From: Polyangium sp. 6x1
GTDB lineage: Bacteria; Myxococcota_A; Polyangia; Polyangiales; Polyangiaceae
Direction: 5' to 3'
DNA: 64,000 bases
Assembly: GCF_029946515.1 (NCBI RefSeq)
Contig: NZ_JARZHH010000061.1
Coordinates: 1-64,000, forward strand
How positions within the stretch are numbered: position 1 is the first letter of the stretch; every line of letters begins with the position of its first letter. The position numbers were made by a program, and so were the translations under genes. The notes beneath the pieces were generated by a model that saw only the letters and a program-made list of their open reading frames with translations, made no database searches and was not told the DNA's origin. Of the stretch, positions 43,719-51,919 are shown piece after piece.

Positions 43719-45245
43719 ATGGCCGATCGTATGGATCTGGCTCCGGGCTCAATCATCGCGGGACGGTACCGGGTCGACGCGCGTGTCGGCGCGGGCGGCA
43801 TGGGCGAGGTGTGGGCCGGTGAGCACCTCGCGATCGGCATGAAAGTGGCGATCAAGACGCTGCTCGCCGCCGCTGCCTACGATCGCGAGGTGGTCGCACG
43901 TTTCCGGCGCGAGGCGAACCTGCTCGGCCGCATCCGAAGCGATCACGTCGCGCGCGTCGTCGACTTCGTCGAAGACCCAAGCGTCGGGCTCGTGCTCGTC
44001 ATGGAGTACATCGAGGGCCAGCCGCTCTCGAAGGTGCTGCACCAGCGAAGGCTCTCCGTCGAGGAAGCGATCGACGTCGGATGCGACGTGGTAGACGCGC
44101 TCTGCGATCTGCACCGCGCACACGTCATCCACCGCGACATGAAGCCCGGCAACATCATGATGGAGCCGCAGCAACACGGCAGGACGCGCGCGATCATCGT
44201 CGACTTCGGCATGGGTCGCATCGAGTCCGGCGCAGGCGAGGATCTCGAACAGACGAACCTGACGCGCGCAGACATGGCCCTCGGGACGCTCGAGTACATG
44301 GCGCCCGAGCAGATCCTGAACTCGCGCGACGTGACCGCAGCCTCCGATCTCTACGCCGTCGGCGCGATGCTCTACCGCGCGATCGCAGGGCGTCACATCT
44401 TCGGCGACGCACAAGACGCCGAGCTCGCGCGCGCCAAGCTGATGACAGACGCGACGCCGCTGCAAACGGGGCGAAACGATCGGATCTCGCAAGGGTTCGT
44501 CAACGTGGTGACGCGCGCACTGCAGCGCCGGCCGCAGATGCGCTACCAGAAGGCCGAGGACATGCTGAACGAGCTGCGCGCGCTGCAAGACGCGGTGCGC
44601 GCAGCAGCCTTCGAGCACAGCGCGGCGAGGCACCTGCTCTCGCCGTCGAGCGTGTCGAACCCGAGGCAGTCGCAAGCGTCGTACCCCGGCTACCCCGCGA
44701 CGCAGACGCCCATGCCGTATCCGCAGCAAGCCGCGCAAGCGCAGCACGCGATGATGCCGGTGCAAGATCGGCCCTCGCTCCCAGGTGGGCCGACCTCGGC
44801 CCCAAGCGCGAGCGTCGCAGCAGCGCTCTCCGTCCCCGCAGCGTCGCAGCGTCGCGGCATGTCCCCCGCAGCCGTCGTGGGTCTCGTGTTCCTCGCACTC
44901 GCAGCAGGCGTAGGCGGAGCCGCAGCGTTTTTCCTGAACGCAAGGCCCACCGAGTCTGTCCCGCCCGTCTCGCCCGCAGCGACGCCGCAAGCCCCCACGC
45001 CAAGCGCCGCGCCGACACCCGCGCCAACGCCATCCGCAGCCGCGCCAACGCCGAGCACCGAAGGCGACGGCCTCGAAGTCGAGCCAGCCGCAACCACGCC
45101 GCAGCCAACGTCAAGCCAGAAGCCCGCAGGGGCGCTCGGGAGCGGCGCGTTCTCCGCGAAGCCCTTCGGCACCGCAGGCACAGGCAGCGCGAAGGCGCCC
45201 ACGCCGACAGGGCCGGCGCCGAACGTCGGCAAGATCAATTTTTAA
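43719..45245 (+). CDS. Membrane-anchored Ser/Thr protein kinase
   Basis: The 508-residue protein has an N-terminal eukaryote-like kinase domain: glycine loop GAGGMGEVWAG about residue 24, Lys in VAIKTLL, HRDMKPGN about residue 137, DFGMG about residue 161 and GTLEYMAPEQ. A Gln/Pro/Ala-rich juxtamembrane stretch follows, then one membrane span (about 383-405, AAVVGLVFLALAAGVGGAAAF) and a Pro/Thr/Ala-rich outer tail. This is the PknB-like design that myxobacteria have in large numbers. No dedicated sensor domain is present outside. It is followed by composite repeat copy B and has a divergent dehydrogenase upstream. Confidence 0.93.
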   Translation: MADRMDLAPGSIIAGRYRVDARVGAGGMGEVWAGEHLAIGMKVAIKTLLAAAAYDREVVARFRREANLLGRIRSDHVARVVDFVEDPSVGLVLVMEYIEGQPLSKVLHQRRLSVEEAIDVGCDVVDALCDLHRAHVIHRDMKPGNIMMEPQQHGRTRAIIVDFGMGRIESGAGEDLEQTNLTRADMALGTLEYMAPEQILNSRDVTAASDLYAVGAMLYRAIAGRHIFGDAQDAELARAKLMTDATPLQTGRNDRISQGFVNVVTRALQRRPQMRYQKAEDMLNELRALQDAVRAAAFEHSAARHLLSPSSVSNPRQSQASYPGYPATQTPMPYPQQAAQAQHAMMPVQDRPSLPGGPTSAPSASVAAALSVPAASQRRGMSPAAVVGLVFLALAAGVGGAAAFFLNARPTESVPPVSPAATPQAPTPSAAPTPAPTPSAAAPTPSTEGDGLEVEPAATTPQPTSSQKPAGALGSGAFSAKPFGTAGTGSAKAPTPTGPAPNVGKINF

Positions 45246-45255
45246 GGGAGCGTCG

Positions 45256-45649
45256 CGCCGGGGCTCTGCCCCGGGCCCCGCGGGGGCTGTTCGCCCCTCG
45301 ACCCGAACCAGGGCCAGCCCTGGACCTCTGGGCATCGACTGCGCGAAGCGCAGTCGATGCGGGGAAAGTTTTTTAAGCTGTCCGCCCCCCCGTTTTGCAG
45401 GGCCAGCCCTGGACCTCAGGGGGAAGAACTGCGCTTCGCGCAGTTCTTCCCACAGGCCGTTGGTGGCACCGCATCGCCCGTTGAACCGTCAGCGCGGCTG
45501 TCTTGGTTGGCAGGATCGGTTGCGGTCTTGACCTGGCCCGTTCGATGAACTGCGCATCGCGCAGTTCATCGACCCCGAGTCCAGCGCTTGCGCTGGTCCG
45601 GGTCCAGGGGCGGACAGCCCCTGGTGGGGCCTGGGGCAAAGCCCCAGCG
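45256..45649 (-). repeat. Composite dispersed repeat, copy B
   Basis: This occupies most of the 421-base gap between the kinase gene and the Cys-rich lipoprotein gene. It has the same inverted ends as copy A (21838-22138) but is about 90 bases longer, because it holds an extra hairpin (GCATCGACTGCGC-GAA-GCGCAGTCGATGC at 45332-45360) and part of a second left end (about 45379-45414). The two shared inner hairpins are at 45423-45449 and 45542-45572. The three inner hairpins all use the core ACTGCGC-nnn-GCGCAGT, with variable three-base loops (GAA, TTC, ATC). Confidence 0.75.
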
Positions 45650-45666
45650 AAGCGCTGTGACGCTGC

Positions 45667-46344
45667 TCAGTTCCCGTCGTTCGAGCAGGCGAAGAACTGC
45701 ATGCCGCAGCCGTTCGACGAGGTGTCGAGCAGGCAGTTTTCGCACTCGGTGCCGGGGACTTGGCTCGACATGCAGGCTTCGCCGCACACGGCTGCGCAGG
45801 TGCCGAGGCACTTGCAGTCGGTGAAGGCTTCGTAGAGCGGGACGGACGCGGGGCAGAGCTCGGGGGGCATCTCGTCGAGCAGGAATTGCTTGCATGATGC
45901 GCATGTCCCTCCGCCGCCGGCTCCGCCGAAGCCGCCGCCGCCGGCCACGCCGCCGGTTCCGCCGCCGATTCCGCCGAAGCCGCCGGTTGCGGGGGCGCCG
46001 CCGACGCCGACGGCGACCGAGGGCCCCCCGGGTGGGAACGGGGTCGGCTCGGTGCAGTTCCCGAAGCTCGAGCTGTCTTCGGACACGTCGTAACAGCAGG
46101 TGTCGCCTTCGAAGGTGCCCTCGCTGTCGACCGAGCTGATGGAGCTCGAGCAGAAATCGCCCTGGAAGAAGTCGAGCGCCTCGCCTTGTGAGGGGCAGGC
46201 GCCTTCGAGGTCGCTCCAGTAAAAGCAGGCGCGATCGGTCCCGCATCCGGAGCCTGACACGGTGAGAAGCAGGCCGGTTGCGAGTGCGAGCGAGAGGAGG
46301 GGGAACGGCAGGGAAGCGAAGGAGAAGAAGCGCGGGGTTCGCAT
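45667..46344 (-). CDS. Cysteine-rich lipoprotein
   Basis: The 225-residue protein has a lipoprotein signal (LLLTVSGSGCGTD) and an N-terminal Cys-containing part (CSSSISSVDSEG ... DTCCYDVSED). A Gly-rich linker (FGGIGGGTGGVAGGGG) and a C-terminal module with about twelve cysteines (CASCKQF, CKCLGTCAAVCGEACMSS, CENCLLDTSSNGCG) follow, presumably all disulphide-bonded in the periplasm or surface. This type of Cys-rich tail is common in myxobacterial surface lipoproteins; function unknown. Confidence 0.75.
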   Translation of the reverse strand: MRTPRFFSFASLPFPLLSLALATGLLLTVSGSGCGTDRACFYWSDLEGACPSQGEALDFFQGDFCSSSISSVDSEGTFEGDTCCYDVSEDSSSFGNCTEPTPFPPGGPSVAVGVGGAPATGGFGGIGGGTGGVAGGGGFGGAGGGGTCASCKQFLLDEMPPELCPASVPLYEAFTDCKCLGTCAAVCGEACMSSQVPGTECENCLLDTSSNGCGMQFFACSNDGN

Positions 46345-46375
46345 GCGTTCAGCGTGGCCCTTTGCGCTCGAAAAT

Positions 46376-46762
46376 TCAATCGGGCGTGGCGCGGTAGCCC
46401 TTCACGTCGTCGAGAACGGTGCGCGTGAGATCGGCGCCGTCGAGGATGGCGTCCGTCAGGTTTGCTTCTGTGAGGATGGCGTCGACGAGGATGGCGCCGG
46501 TGAGATTTGCGCCGGCGAGGTAGGCGCCTTCGAGGTCGGCGCGCGTGAGGTTTGCGCCCTTCAGGTTTGCGCCTTTCAGGTTTGCGCCGAAGAGGTTCGC
46601 CATGATCAGGTTCGCGCCGGAGAGGTTTGCGCGGGCGAGGTTCGCGCGGTGCAGCGCGAGGCCGGAGAGATCGAGCCCCGACAGATCGACGCCCATGAGC
46701 CTCGGGTGATCCCCTGCGGCGATGAGGGCGAGGATCAGCTCCTTGCGCGTGATTTCGGCCAA
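46376..46762 (-). CDS. Pentapeptide-repeat protein
   Basis: The 128-residue protein has about 14 tandem pentapeptides of the A(D/N)LxG type ([34 protein letters not shown]). These fold into a right-handed quadrilateral beta-helix that mimics DNA in Qnr/MfpA-type gyrase protectors and serves other binding roles. It is soluble, with no signal peptide. The same-strand alpha/beta hydrolase lies 24 bases upstream. Role unknown; gyrase protection is only one possibility. Confidence 0.88.
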   Translation of the reverse strand: MAEITRKELILALIAAGDHPRLMGVDLSGLDLSGLALHRANLARANLSGANLIMANLFGANLKGANLKGANLTRADLEGAYLAGANLTGAILVDAILTEANLTDAILDGADLTRTVLDDVKGYRATPD

Positions 46763-46786
46763 GCGATCGCTCCTTGTCGAAAGAGG

Positions 46787-47680
46787 TCAGCGCGGCGGGG
46801 GCGGACGGCTCTCGGGCGGCGACGCGAAGAAGCGTAGCAGACGCTCGGCGAGCGCTTCGGGCGCGGTCCAGTGCATCATGTGGCCTGCGTCGGGCAGGTC
46901 GACGTGCAGTGTGCTCGGGATGCAGGCGAGCCGCTCGGCCTCGTCGGGCAAACGCAGACCGTTCACGCCGCCGCTCACGTAGAGCGTGGGCGCCGTGATG
47001 CGGCGGAGGAAGCACTTGAACGACTCCAGGTGGAACGGCACCGGCGCCGTCGTGCGGTGCATGGAATCGTAGGCCCAGGACAATCGGCCCGAGTGGGTGC
47101 GCGTCAGCAGACGCGCGCGGCTCTCGAGGATCGCGCGGGGCACCTGCGGGTGCCTGCGTGCGAGGCGATCGAGGGCCTCGTCGAAGGAGCCGACGGGGCG
47201 TGGGGTGCGATCGAGCGAGCGCATGTCGTCGAGCCAGGTGCGCATGCGATCGACGGCCGTGCCCGGCTCGGTGATGGGCGCGCCGAGGCCTTCGAGCAGC
47301 ACGAGCTGGTCGACGCGCTGCGGCCTTGCGCCGGCGAAGAGTGCGGCGATCGTTCCGCCCATCGAGTGGCCTACGAGGGCGAGGCGCTTCGGCGCGAGGA
47401 TGTCGAGCAGCGACGAGAGGTCACTGACGTAATCGGGGAAGTGGTAGTAGCCGCCTGCGCCGACGGAGTCGCTCTCGCCGAACCCGCGAAGATCGGGCGC
47501 GAGGACGTCGTGCCCGGCGCGCGCGAGGGGTTCGGCCACGAGATCCCAGGTGGCGCCCGAGTCGAGGTATCCGTGGAGAAGCAGGACCGTCAGGCCGCTC
47601 GGTCGTGCGCTGGCGGGCTGGAAGCGGTGAATGTAGAGGCGGATTCCATTGACGAAGACGAGGCCCGATCCGCTCTGCAC
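46787..47680 (-). CDS. Alpha/beta-fold hydrolase
   Basis: The 297-residue protein has the oxyanion segment LLLHGYLDSG, nucleophile Ser in LALVGHSMGGTIAAL, an acid candidate in APTLYVSGGVNGLRL and His in LPDAGHMMHW. This is the usual hydrolase architecture, without signal sequence. It acts in the cytoplasm on an ester, lactone or similar bond; the substrate is unknown. It precedes the pentapeptide-repeat gene on the same strand and is divergent from deoC across a 170-base gap that contains a hairpin duplication. Confidence 0.88.
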   Translation of the reverse strand: MQSGSGLVFVNGIRLYIHRFQPASARPSGLTVLLLHGYLDSGATWDLVAEPLARAGHDVLAPDLRGFGESDSVGAGGYYHFPDYVSDLSSLLDILAPKRLALVGHSMGGTIAALFAGARPQRVDQLVLLEGLGAPITEPGTAVDRMRTWLDDMRSLDRTPRPVGSFDEALDRLARRHPQVPRAILESRARLLTRTHSGRLSWAYDSMHRTTAPVPFHLESFKCFLRRITAPTLYVSGGVNGLRLPDEAERLACIPSTLHVDLPDAGHMMHWTAPEALAERLLRFFASPPESRPPPPR

Positions 47681-47745
47681 CTTGCCACCCTTAGCAGGGA
47701 TGCCCCGGCGCGGATAGTTCTGCTAGCGTCCGCGCCGGTAGACGT

Positions 47746-47845
47746 TGGGGGCTCGCCCGGACGAGCTGGGCTTTGCCTCGAACCTCTCCCGATGATGGGG
47801 GCTCGCCCGGCTGAGCCGGGCTCTGCCCCCAAACCCCCGGAGGCC
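47746..47845. repeat. Tandem duplication of a 50-bp GC-rich hairpin unit in the deoC leader
   Basis: Two units, 47746-47795 and 47796-47845, each begin TGGGGGCTCGCCCGG. The second has a strong stem-loop (CCCGGCTGAGCCGGG) and a CTCTGCCCCC tail resembling the GGGGCTCTGCCCC ends of the composite repeats. The deoC ribosome site (GGAGG, 47839-47843) lies in the last bases. A structured leader could affect expression of the operon. Confidence 0.6.
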
Positions 47846-47850
47846 GGTCG

Positions 47851-48795
47851 ATGGCTGCAGAAGGCGGCAATGGCAAGGGCGCGGCGGGGCCGAGCGGAGC
47901 GCGGACGTACCCCGATTTCTCGGCGCCCACCGTGGACAAGGTGATGGTCGAGGAGCGCGCGGCGGCCCTCGGCAAGCGCAGCATCAAGAAGGAAGCGAAG
48001 GTCGCGGGGCTCTTGCTTTCCATCGCGATGATGGATCTCACGACCCTCGAAGGGAAGGACTCGCCGGGCAAGGTGACGCAGCTCTGCCAGAAGGCGATGC
48101 GGCCTCATGCCTCGCCCGAGGTGCCGCCGTGCGCTGCGATCTGCGTGTACCCGAAGCTCGTCCCCGTGGCGAAGCGCGCGCTCGCCGGGTCGAGCGTGAA
48201 GGTCGCGAGCGTGGCGACGGCGTTCCCGAGCGGGCTCTCGGCGCTCGACGTGAAGCTCGACGACGTCCGGCGCGCGGTCGCTTGGGGCGCCGACGAGATC
48301 GACATGGTCATCGATCGCGGCGCGCTGCTCGCGGGCGAGAAGACGCGCATCTTCGACGAGATCGCGGCGACGAAAGAGGCGTGCGGACAAGCGCATCTCA
48401 AGGTGATCCTCGAGACCGGCGAGCTCGGCACGTATGACCTCGTGCGCGAGGCGAGCCAGATCGCGATGCTCGCGGGCGCGGACTTCATCAAGACGTCGAC
48501 GGGCAAGGTCACGCCGGCGGCGACGCCCGCCGTGACGCTCGTGATGCTGGAGGCGATCCGCGACTTCTTCTACGCGACGGGCAAGCGCATCGGCATGAAG
48601 CCGGCGGGCGGGATCCGCACGGCGAAGCAGGCGCTTCATTACCTGGTGCTCGTGAAGGAGACGCTCGGGGATGCGTGGCTCACGCCGGATCTCTTCCGGC
48701 TCGGCGCGTCCACGCTGCTCAACGACGTGCTCATGCAGCTCGAGACGCAGCGCACGGGCGCCTACCAGTCGGGCGACTACTTCAGCAAGGACTGA
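47851..48795 (+). CDS. deoC: Deoxyribose-phosphate aldolase
   Basis: The 314-residue protein carries the DeoC Schiff-base lysine (K about 213) in ADFIKTSTGKVT. It also has a general-acid region (GMKPAGGIRTAKQAL) and the conserved CVYPKLVPVAK and EIDMVIDRGAL strands. It splits 2-deoxyribose 5-phosphate into glyceraldehyde 3-phosphate and acetaldehyde. A ribosome site GGAGG precedes the ATG. It is first in an operon with two aldehyde dehydrogenase genes (12-base and coupled junctions), which would oxidise the acetaldehyde. Confidence 0.95.
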   Translation: MAAEGGNGKGAAGPSGARTYPDFSAPTVDKVMVEERAAALGKRSIKKEAKVAGLLLSIAMMDLTTLEGKDSPGKVTQLCQKAMRPHASPEVPPCAAICVYPKLVPVAKRALAGSSVKVASVATAFPSGLSALDVKLDDVRRAVAWGADEIDMVIDRGALLAGEKTRIFDEIAATKEACGQAHLKVILETGELGTYDLVREASQIAMLAGADFIKTSTGKVTPAATPAVTLVMLEAIRDFFYATGKRIGMKPAGGIRTAKQALHYLVLVKETLGDAWLTPDLFRLGASTLLNDVLMQLETQRTGAYQSGDYFSKD

Positions 48796-48807
48796 CGAGG
48801 AGACACG

Positions 48808-50337
48808 ATGACCGCCAAGGAAACGATCGCCTCTGCGACGAACGGCGAGACCCACGCGGCCCCGTCGTCGCCTGCGAAGCAGGCCGCGCTCGAGTTCGGC
48901 AAGGCGTGGATCTACGCGCCCGCGCCCGAGGCCGCCGATCATGTGCGGATCGATCCGCGTTACGAGCTCTTCATCGGCGGCAAGTGGGTCGCGCCGTCGT
49001 CGGGCAAGTACTTCGATACCGTGAGCCCCTCGACCGAGCAGAAGCTCGCCGAGGTCGCGGAGGCGAGCGAGCGAGACGTGGATCTCGCCGTGAAGGCGGC
49101 GCGCGCGGCGTACGAAAAATACTGGTCGAAGCTCTCCGGGATCGAGCGCGGCAAGTACATCTACCGCATCGCGCGGGTGATCCAGGAGAAGGCGCGCGAG
49201 TTCGCCATCGTCGAGACGATGGACGGCGGCAAGCCGATCAAGGAGTCGCGCGACGTCGACCTGCCGCTCGTCGCGGCGCACTTCTTCTACTACGCGGGCT
49301 GGGCCGACAAGCTCGCGTACGCGTTCCCGGGTCGCTCGCCGCGCCCGCTCGGCGTCGCGGGGCAGGTGATCCCGTGGAACTTCCCGCTGCTCATGGCCGC
49401 GTGGAAGCTCGCGCCCGCGCTCGCGGCGGGCAACACGTGCGTGCTCAAGCCCGCGGAGACGACGCCGCTCACGGCGCTGCTCCTCGCGAAGATCATCGAG
49501 GAGTGTGATCTGCCGCCGGGCGTGGTGAACATCGTGACGGGCGCGGGCGCGACGGGCGCGGCGGTCGTCGCGCATCCCGACGTGGACAAGGTCGCGTTCA
49601 CGGGATCGACCGACGTGGGCAAGCGGATCCAGAAGGCCCTGTCGGGGACGAAGAAGAAGCTCACGCTCGAGCTCGGCGGCAAAGCGGCGAACATCGTGTT
49701 CGCGGACGCGCCGCTCGATCAGGCGGTCGAGGGGATCATCTCGGGCATCTTCTTCAACCAGGGGCACGTCTGCTGCGCGGGCTCGCGCCTGCTCGTGGAG
49801 GAGGGCGCCTTCGCGCCGCTCATGCAGAAGCTCCGCGACCGCATGCAGACGCTGCGTGTGGGCGATCCGCTCGACAAGAACACGGACGTCGGCGCGATCA
49901 ACTCGAAGATGCAGCTCGACAAGATCCGCGAGCTCGTCGAGGCCGGCGAGCGCGAGGGCGCCGAGCGCTTCTCGACGCCGTGCGAGCTGCCGAAGCGCGG
50001 CTACTGGTTCGCGCCGACGCTCTTCACGGGCGTGTCGCAGTCGCATCGCATCGCGCGCGAAGAGATCTTCGGGCCGGTGCTCGCCGTGATGACCTTCCGT
50101 ACGCCCGACGAGGCGATCGAGAAGGCGAACAACACGATGTACGGCCTCAGCGCGGGCGTCTGGACGGACAAGGGCTCGAAGAGCTTCTGGGTCTCGCAGC
50201 GGCTGCGCGCGGGGGTCGTCTGGGCGAACACGTACAACAAGTTCGATCCGAGCTCTCCGTTCGGCGGTTACAAGGAAAGCGGGTTCGGCCGCGAGGGCGG
50301 CCGGCAAGGGCTCTTGCCGTATCTCGAGGTGGACTGA
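48808..50337 (+). CDS. Aldehyde dehydrogenase (active form)
   Basis: The 509-residue protein has the full ALDH set: GGKWVAPSSGKYF, IPWNFPLLM for the nucleotide-binding Asn, ELGGKAANIVFADA (Glu about 287) and catalytic Cys about 321 in NQGHVCCAGSRLLVEE. It oxidises aldehydes to acids with NAD(P)+. It follows deoC by 12 bases with its own ribosome site (GAGGAG), and its stop overlaps the start of the next gene (TGATG). Acetaldehyde from DeoC is the natural substrate guess. Confidence 0.93.
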   Translation: MTAKETIASATNGETHAAPSSPAKQAALEFGKAWIYAPAPEAADHVRIDPRYELFIGGKWVAPSSGKYFDTVSPSTEQKLAEVAEASERDVDLAVKAARAAYEKYWSKLSGIERGKYIYRIARVIQEKAREFAIVETMDGGKPIKESRDVDLPLVAAHFFYYAGWADKLAYAFPGRSPRPLGVAGQVIPWNFPLLMAAWKLAPALAAGNTCVLKPAETTPLTALLLAKIIEECDLPPGVVNIVTGAGATGAAVVAHPDVDKVAFTGSTDVGKRIQKALSGTKKKLTLELGGKAANIVFADAPLDQAVEGIISGIFFNQGHVCCAGSRLLVEEGAFAPLMQKLRDRMQTLRVGDPLDKNTDVGAINSKMQLDKIRELVEAGEREGAERFSTPCELPKRGYWFAPTLFTGVSQSHRIAREEIFGPVLAVMTFRTPDEAIEKANNTMYGLSAGVWTDKGSKSFWVSQRLRAGVVWANTYNKFDPSSPFGGYKESGFGREGGRQGLLPYLEVD

Positions 50338-51287
50338 TGGCGCGCGCGAAGGACAAGGAGACGGCAGGGGCGCCTGCCCGCACGGACGAGCGCGAGAACG
50401 GGTTCGTTCCGCCCGCTCGTTTGTCGGTGCGGAAGGCCTACAAGATGCTCGTCGGCGGGCAGTTCGTTCGATCGGAGTCGGGCAGGTACATCCAGGTGGC
50501 GGATCCGATGAGCCTCGGAGGGACGAAGGAGAACGTGCCGTGGGCCTCCCGCAAGGACGTGCGCGACGCGGTCGTCGTGGCGCGCGGTGCGTGGGAGGGG
50601 TGGGCCGGCCGAACGGCGTACAACCGCGGGCAGATCCTCTACCGGCTCGCGGAGATGCTCGAAGCGCGGCAAGGCGAGCTCTCGCGCGCGCTCGAGCGCG
50701 GCGGGCTCGATGCGTCGCAGGCGGCGAGCGAGACGGCGGCTGCGATCGATCGCGTGGTCTCGTACGCGGGCTGGGCGGACAAGTACCAGAGCTTGTTTTC
50801 GAGCCTGAATCCGGTCGCCGGGCCGCACTTCAACTTCACGGTGCCCGAGTCGATGGGCGTGGTCGGCGTCGTGGCGCCGGCGCGCCCGGCGCTGCTCGGG
50901 TTGATCGGCGCGGTGCTGCCGATCATCACGGCGGGCAACACGGTCGTGGTGCTCGCGAGCGAGGCCGATCCGCGCACGGCGCTCGTGCTCGGCGAGGCGC
51001 TCGCGACGAGTGATCTGCCGGGCGGCGTGATCAACGTGCTCACGGGCCGCGCGGCCGAGCTGCTCCCGCACCTCGCGAAGCACATGGAGGTGGCGGCGCT
51101 CGATCTGCACGACGTGACGCCGGAGCTCGCGCGCAAGGCGGAGGAGGCGGCGATCGTGAACGTGAAGCGCGTGCGGGCGCGATCGATCGACGAGGCGGCG
51201 TGGTTCGACGCGGACAGCGCGACGAGTCCGCGCTGGATCGAGCGGTTCGTCGAGATGAAGACGATCTGGCACCCGTCGGGCGTGTAG
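50337..51287 (+). CDS. Aldehyde dehydrogenase-like protein lacking catalytic residues
   Basis: The 316-residue protein covers only the N-terminal half of the ALDH fold (GGQFVRSESGRYIQVADP, RLAEMLEARQGEL, VVGVVAPARPALLGL, TAGNTVVVLAS). It then ends with an unrelated-looking segment, so both catalytic Cys and Glu are absent. Start codon and preceding stop overlap by one base, so it is co-translated with the active ALDH. It may be a pseudo-enzyme subunit or regulator of the active partner. The deoC-ALDH-short-ALDH order is, to my recollection, also found in other high-GC bacteria, arguing against random decay. Confidence 0.8.
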   Translation: MARAKDKETAGAPARTDERENGFVPPARLSVRKAYKMLVGGQFVRSESGRYIQVADPMSLGGTKENVPWASRKDVRDAVVVARGAWEGWAGRTAYNRGQILYRLAEMLEARQGELSRALERGGLDASQAASETAAAIDRVVSYAGWADKYQSLFSSLNPVAGPHFNFTVPESMGVVGVVAPARPALLGLIGAVLPIITAGNTVVVLASEADPRTALVLGEALATSDLPGGVINVLTGRAAELLPHLAKHMEVAALDLHDVTPELARKAEEAAIVNVKRVRARSIDEAAWFDADSATSPRWIERFVEMKTIWHPSGV

Positions 51288-51324
51288 ACGACGCCCGTCC
51301 CCTCTTCTCTCCCCTCACGACCCC

Positions 51325-51735
51325 TGTTTGCACACGTGATCACGCCTGCGTGATCGGCACGCGGCCACGCTTGCGCCGACGCGAAGCGGAGGAGCCGCGC
51401 GCGCGGGCGGCCCTGTATGCATGCAAATCGAACGAAGCCGCGTGCGAGGGGGGGCTCGCGCGCGTGCGAAGGCAGCCAGCGACGTTTGATCCATGCGCTT
51501 GCACGCGTGCAAGCGCGACCTCGCACACAGATGGATCGCTCTCGCGTACATGCAAACGCGTCCGTCGTGTGTGCGGGATGCCGCTTGCGTGCACGCAAGC
51601 GTCGCCTCGCAGGCGCGAGGGACCCGCTTGCGTGCACGCAAGCGCCGCCTCGCAGCCGCGAGGACCTCGCTTGCACGCGTGCAAGTGCCGTCTGCGGAGC
51701 CGGGAGCGTCGATTTGCATGCGTGCAAGACACGCG
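51325..51735. repeat. Palindrome array with 43-base period, about ten units
   Basis: This lies in the 632-base gap between the ALDH-like and ATPase genes. Perfect palindromes CGCTTGCGTGCACGCAAGCG (51582-51601 and 51625-51644) and GCTTGCACGCGTGCAAGC (51497-51514), with shorter or decayed copies centred near 51335, 51379, 51421, 51462, 51549, 51677 and 51720, are spaced by 43 bases or very nearly so. The 23-base intervals are themselves similar in the best copies (TCGCCTCGCAGGCGCGAGGG against CCGCCTCGCAGCCGCGAGGA). There is no cas gene, and interval sequences are related rather than unique. Role unknown. Confidence 0.8.
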
Positions 51736-51919
51736 GAGCAGAGGCGGCGTGGGGTTTTGCGTCGGGGATCCCTCGGTCGGGAGCTGGCACGCTGCGTTTT
51801 GCAGGGGTGTTCAGCGGCTCTTGTCCGACGAGGGCGGAGGCTCGTCAGGGCGTTTGTTGCGCTCGGCCGGCGAGGGGCTTGCCGCTGGGCGGGTGAACGG
51901 GCAAGGAACGGCGAGGCGC

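Noticed and set aside
50337-51287. Recently broken ALDH pseudogene
   Set aside because: The ORF is intact, coupled to the gene before it, and the arrangement seems known from other genomes, so it is kept as a real gene.
51325-51735. CRISPR array
   Set aside because: Repeat cores are palindromes of 16-22 bases, intervals resemble each other, and there are no cas genes. This is a decayed tandem array.
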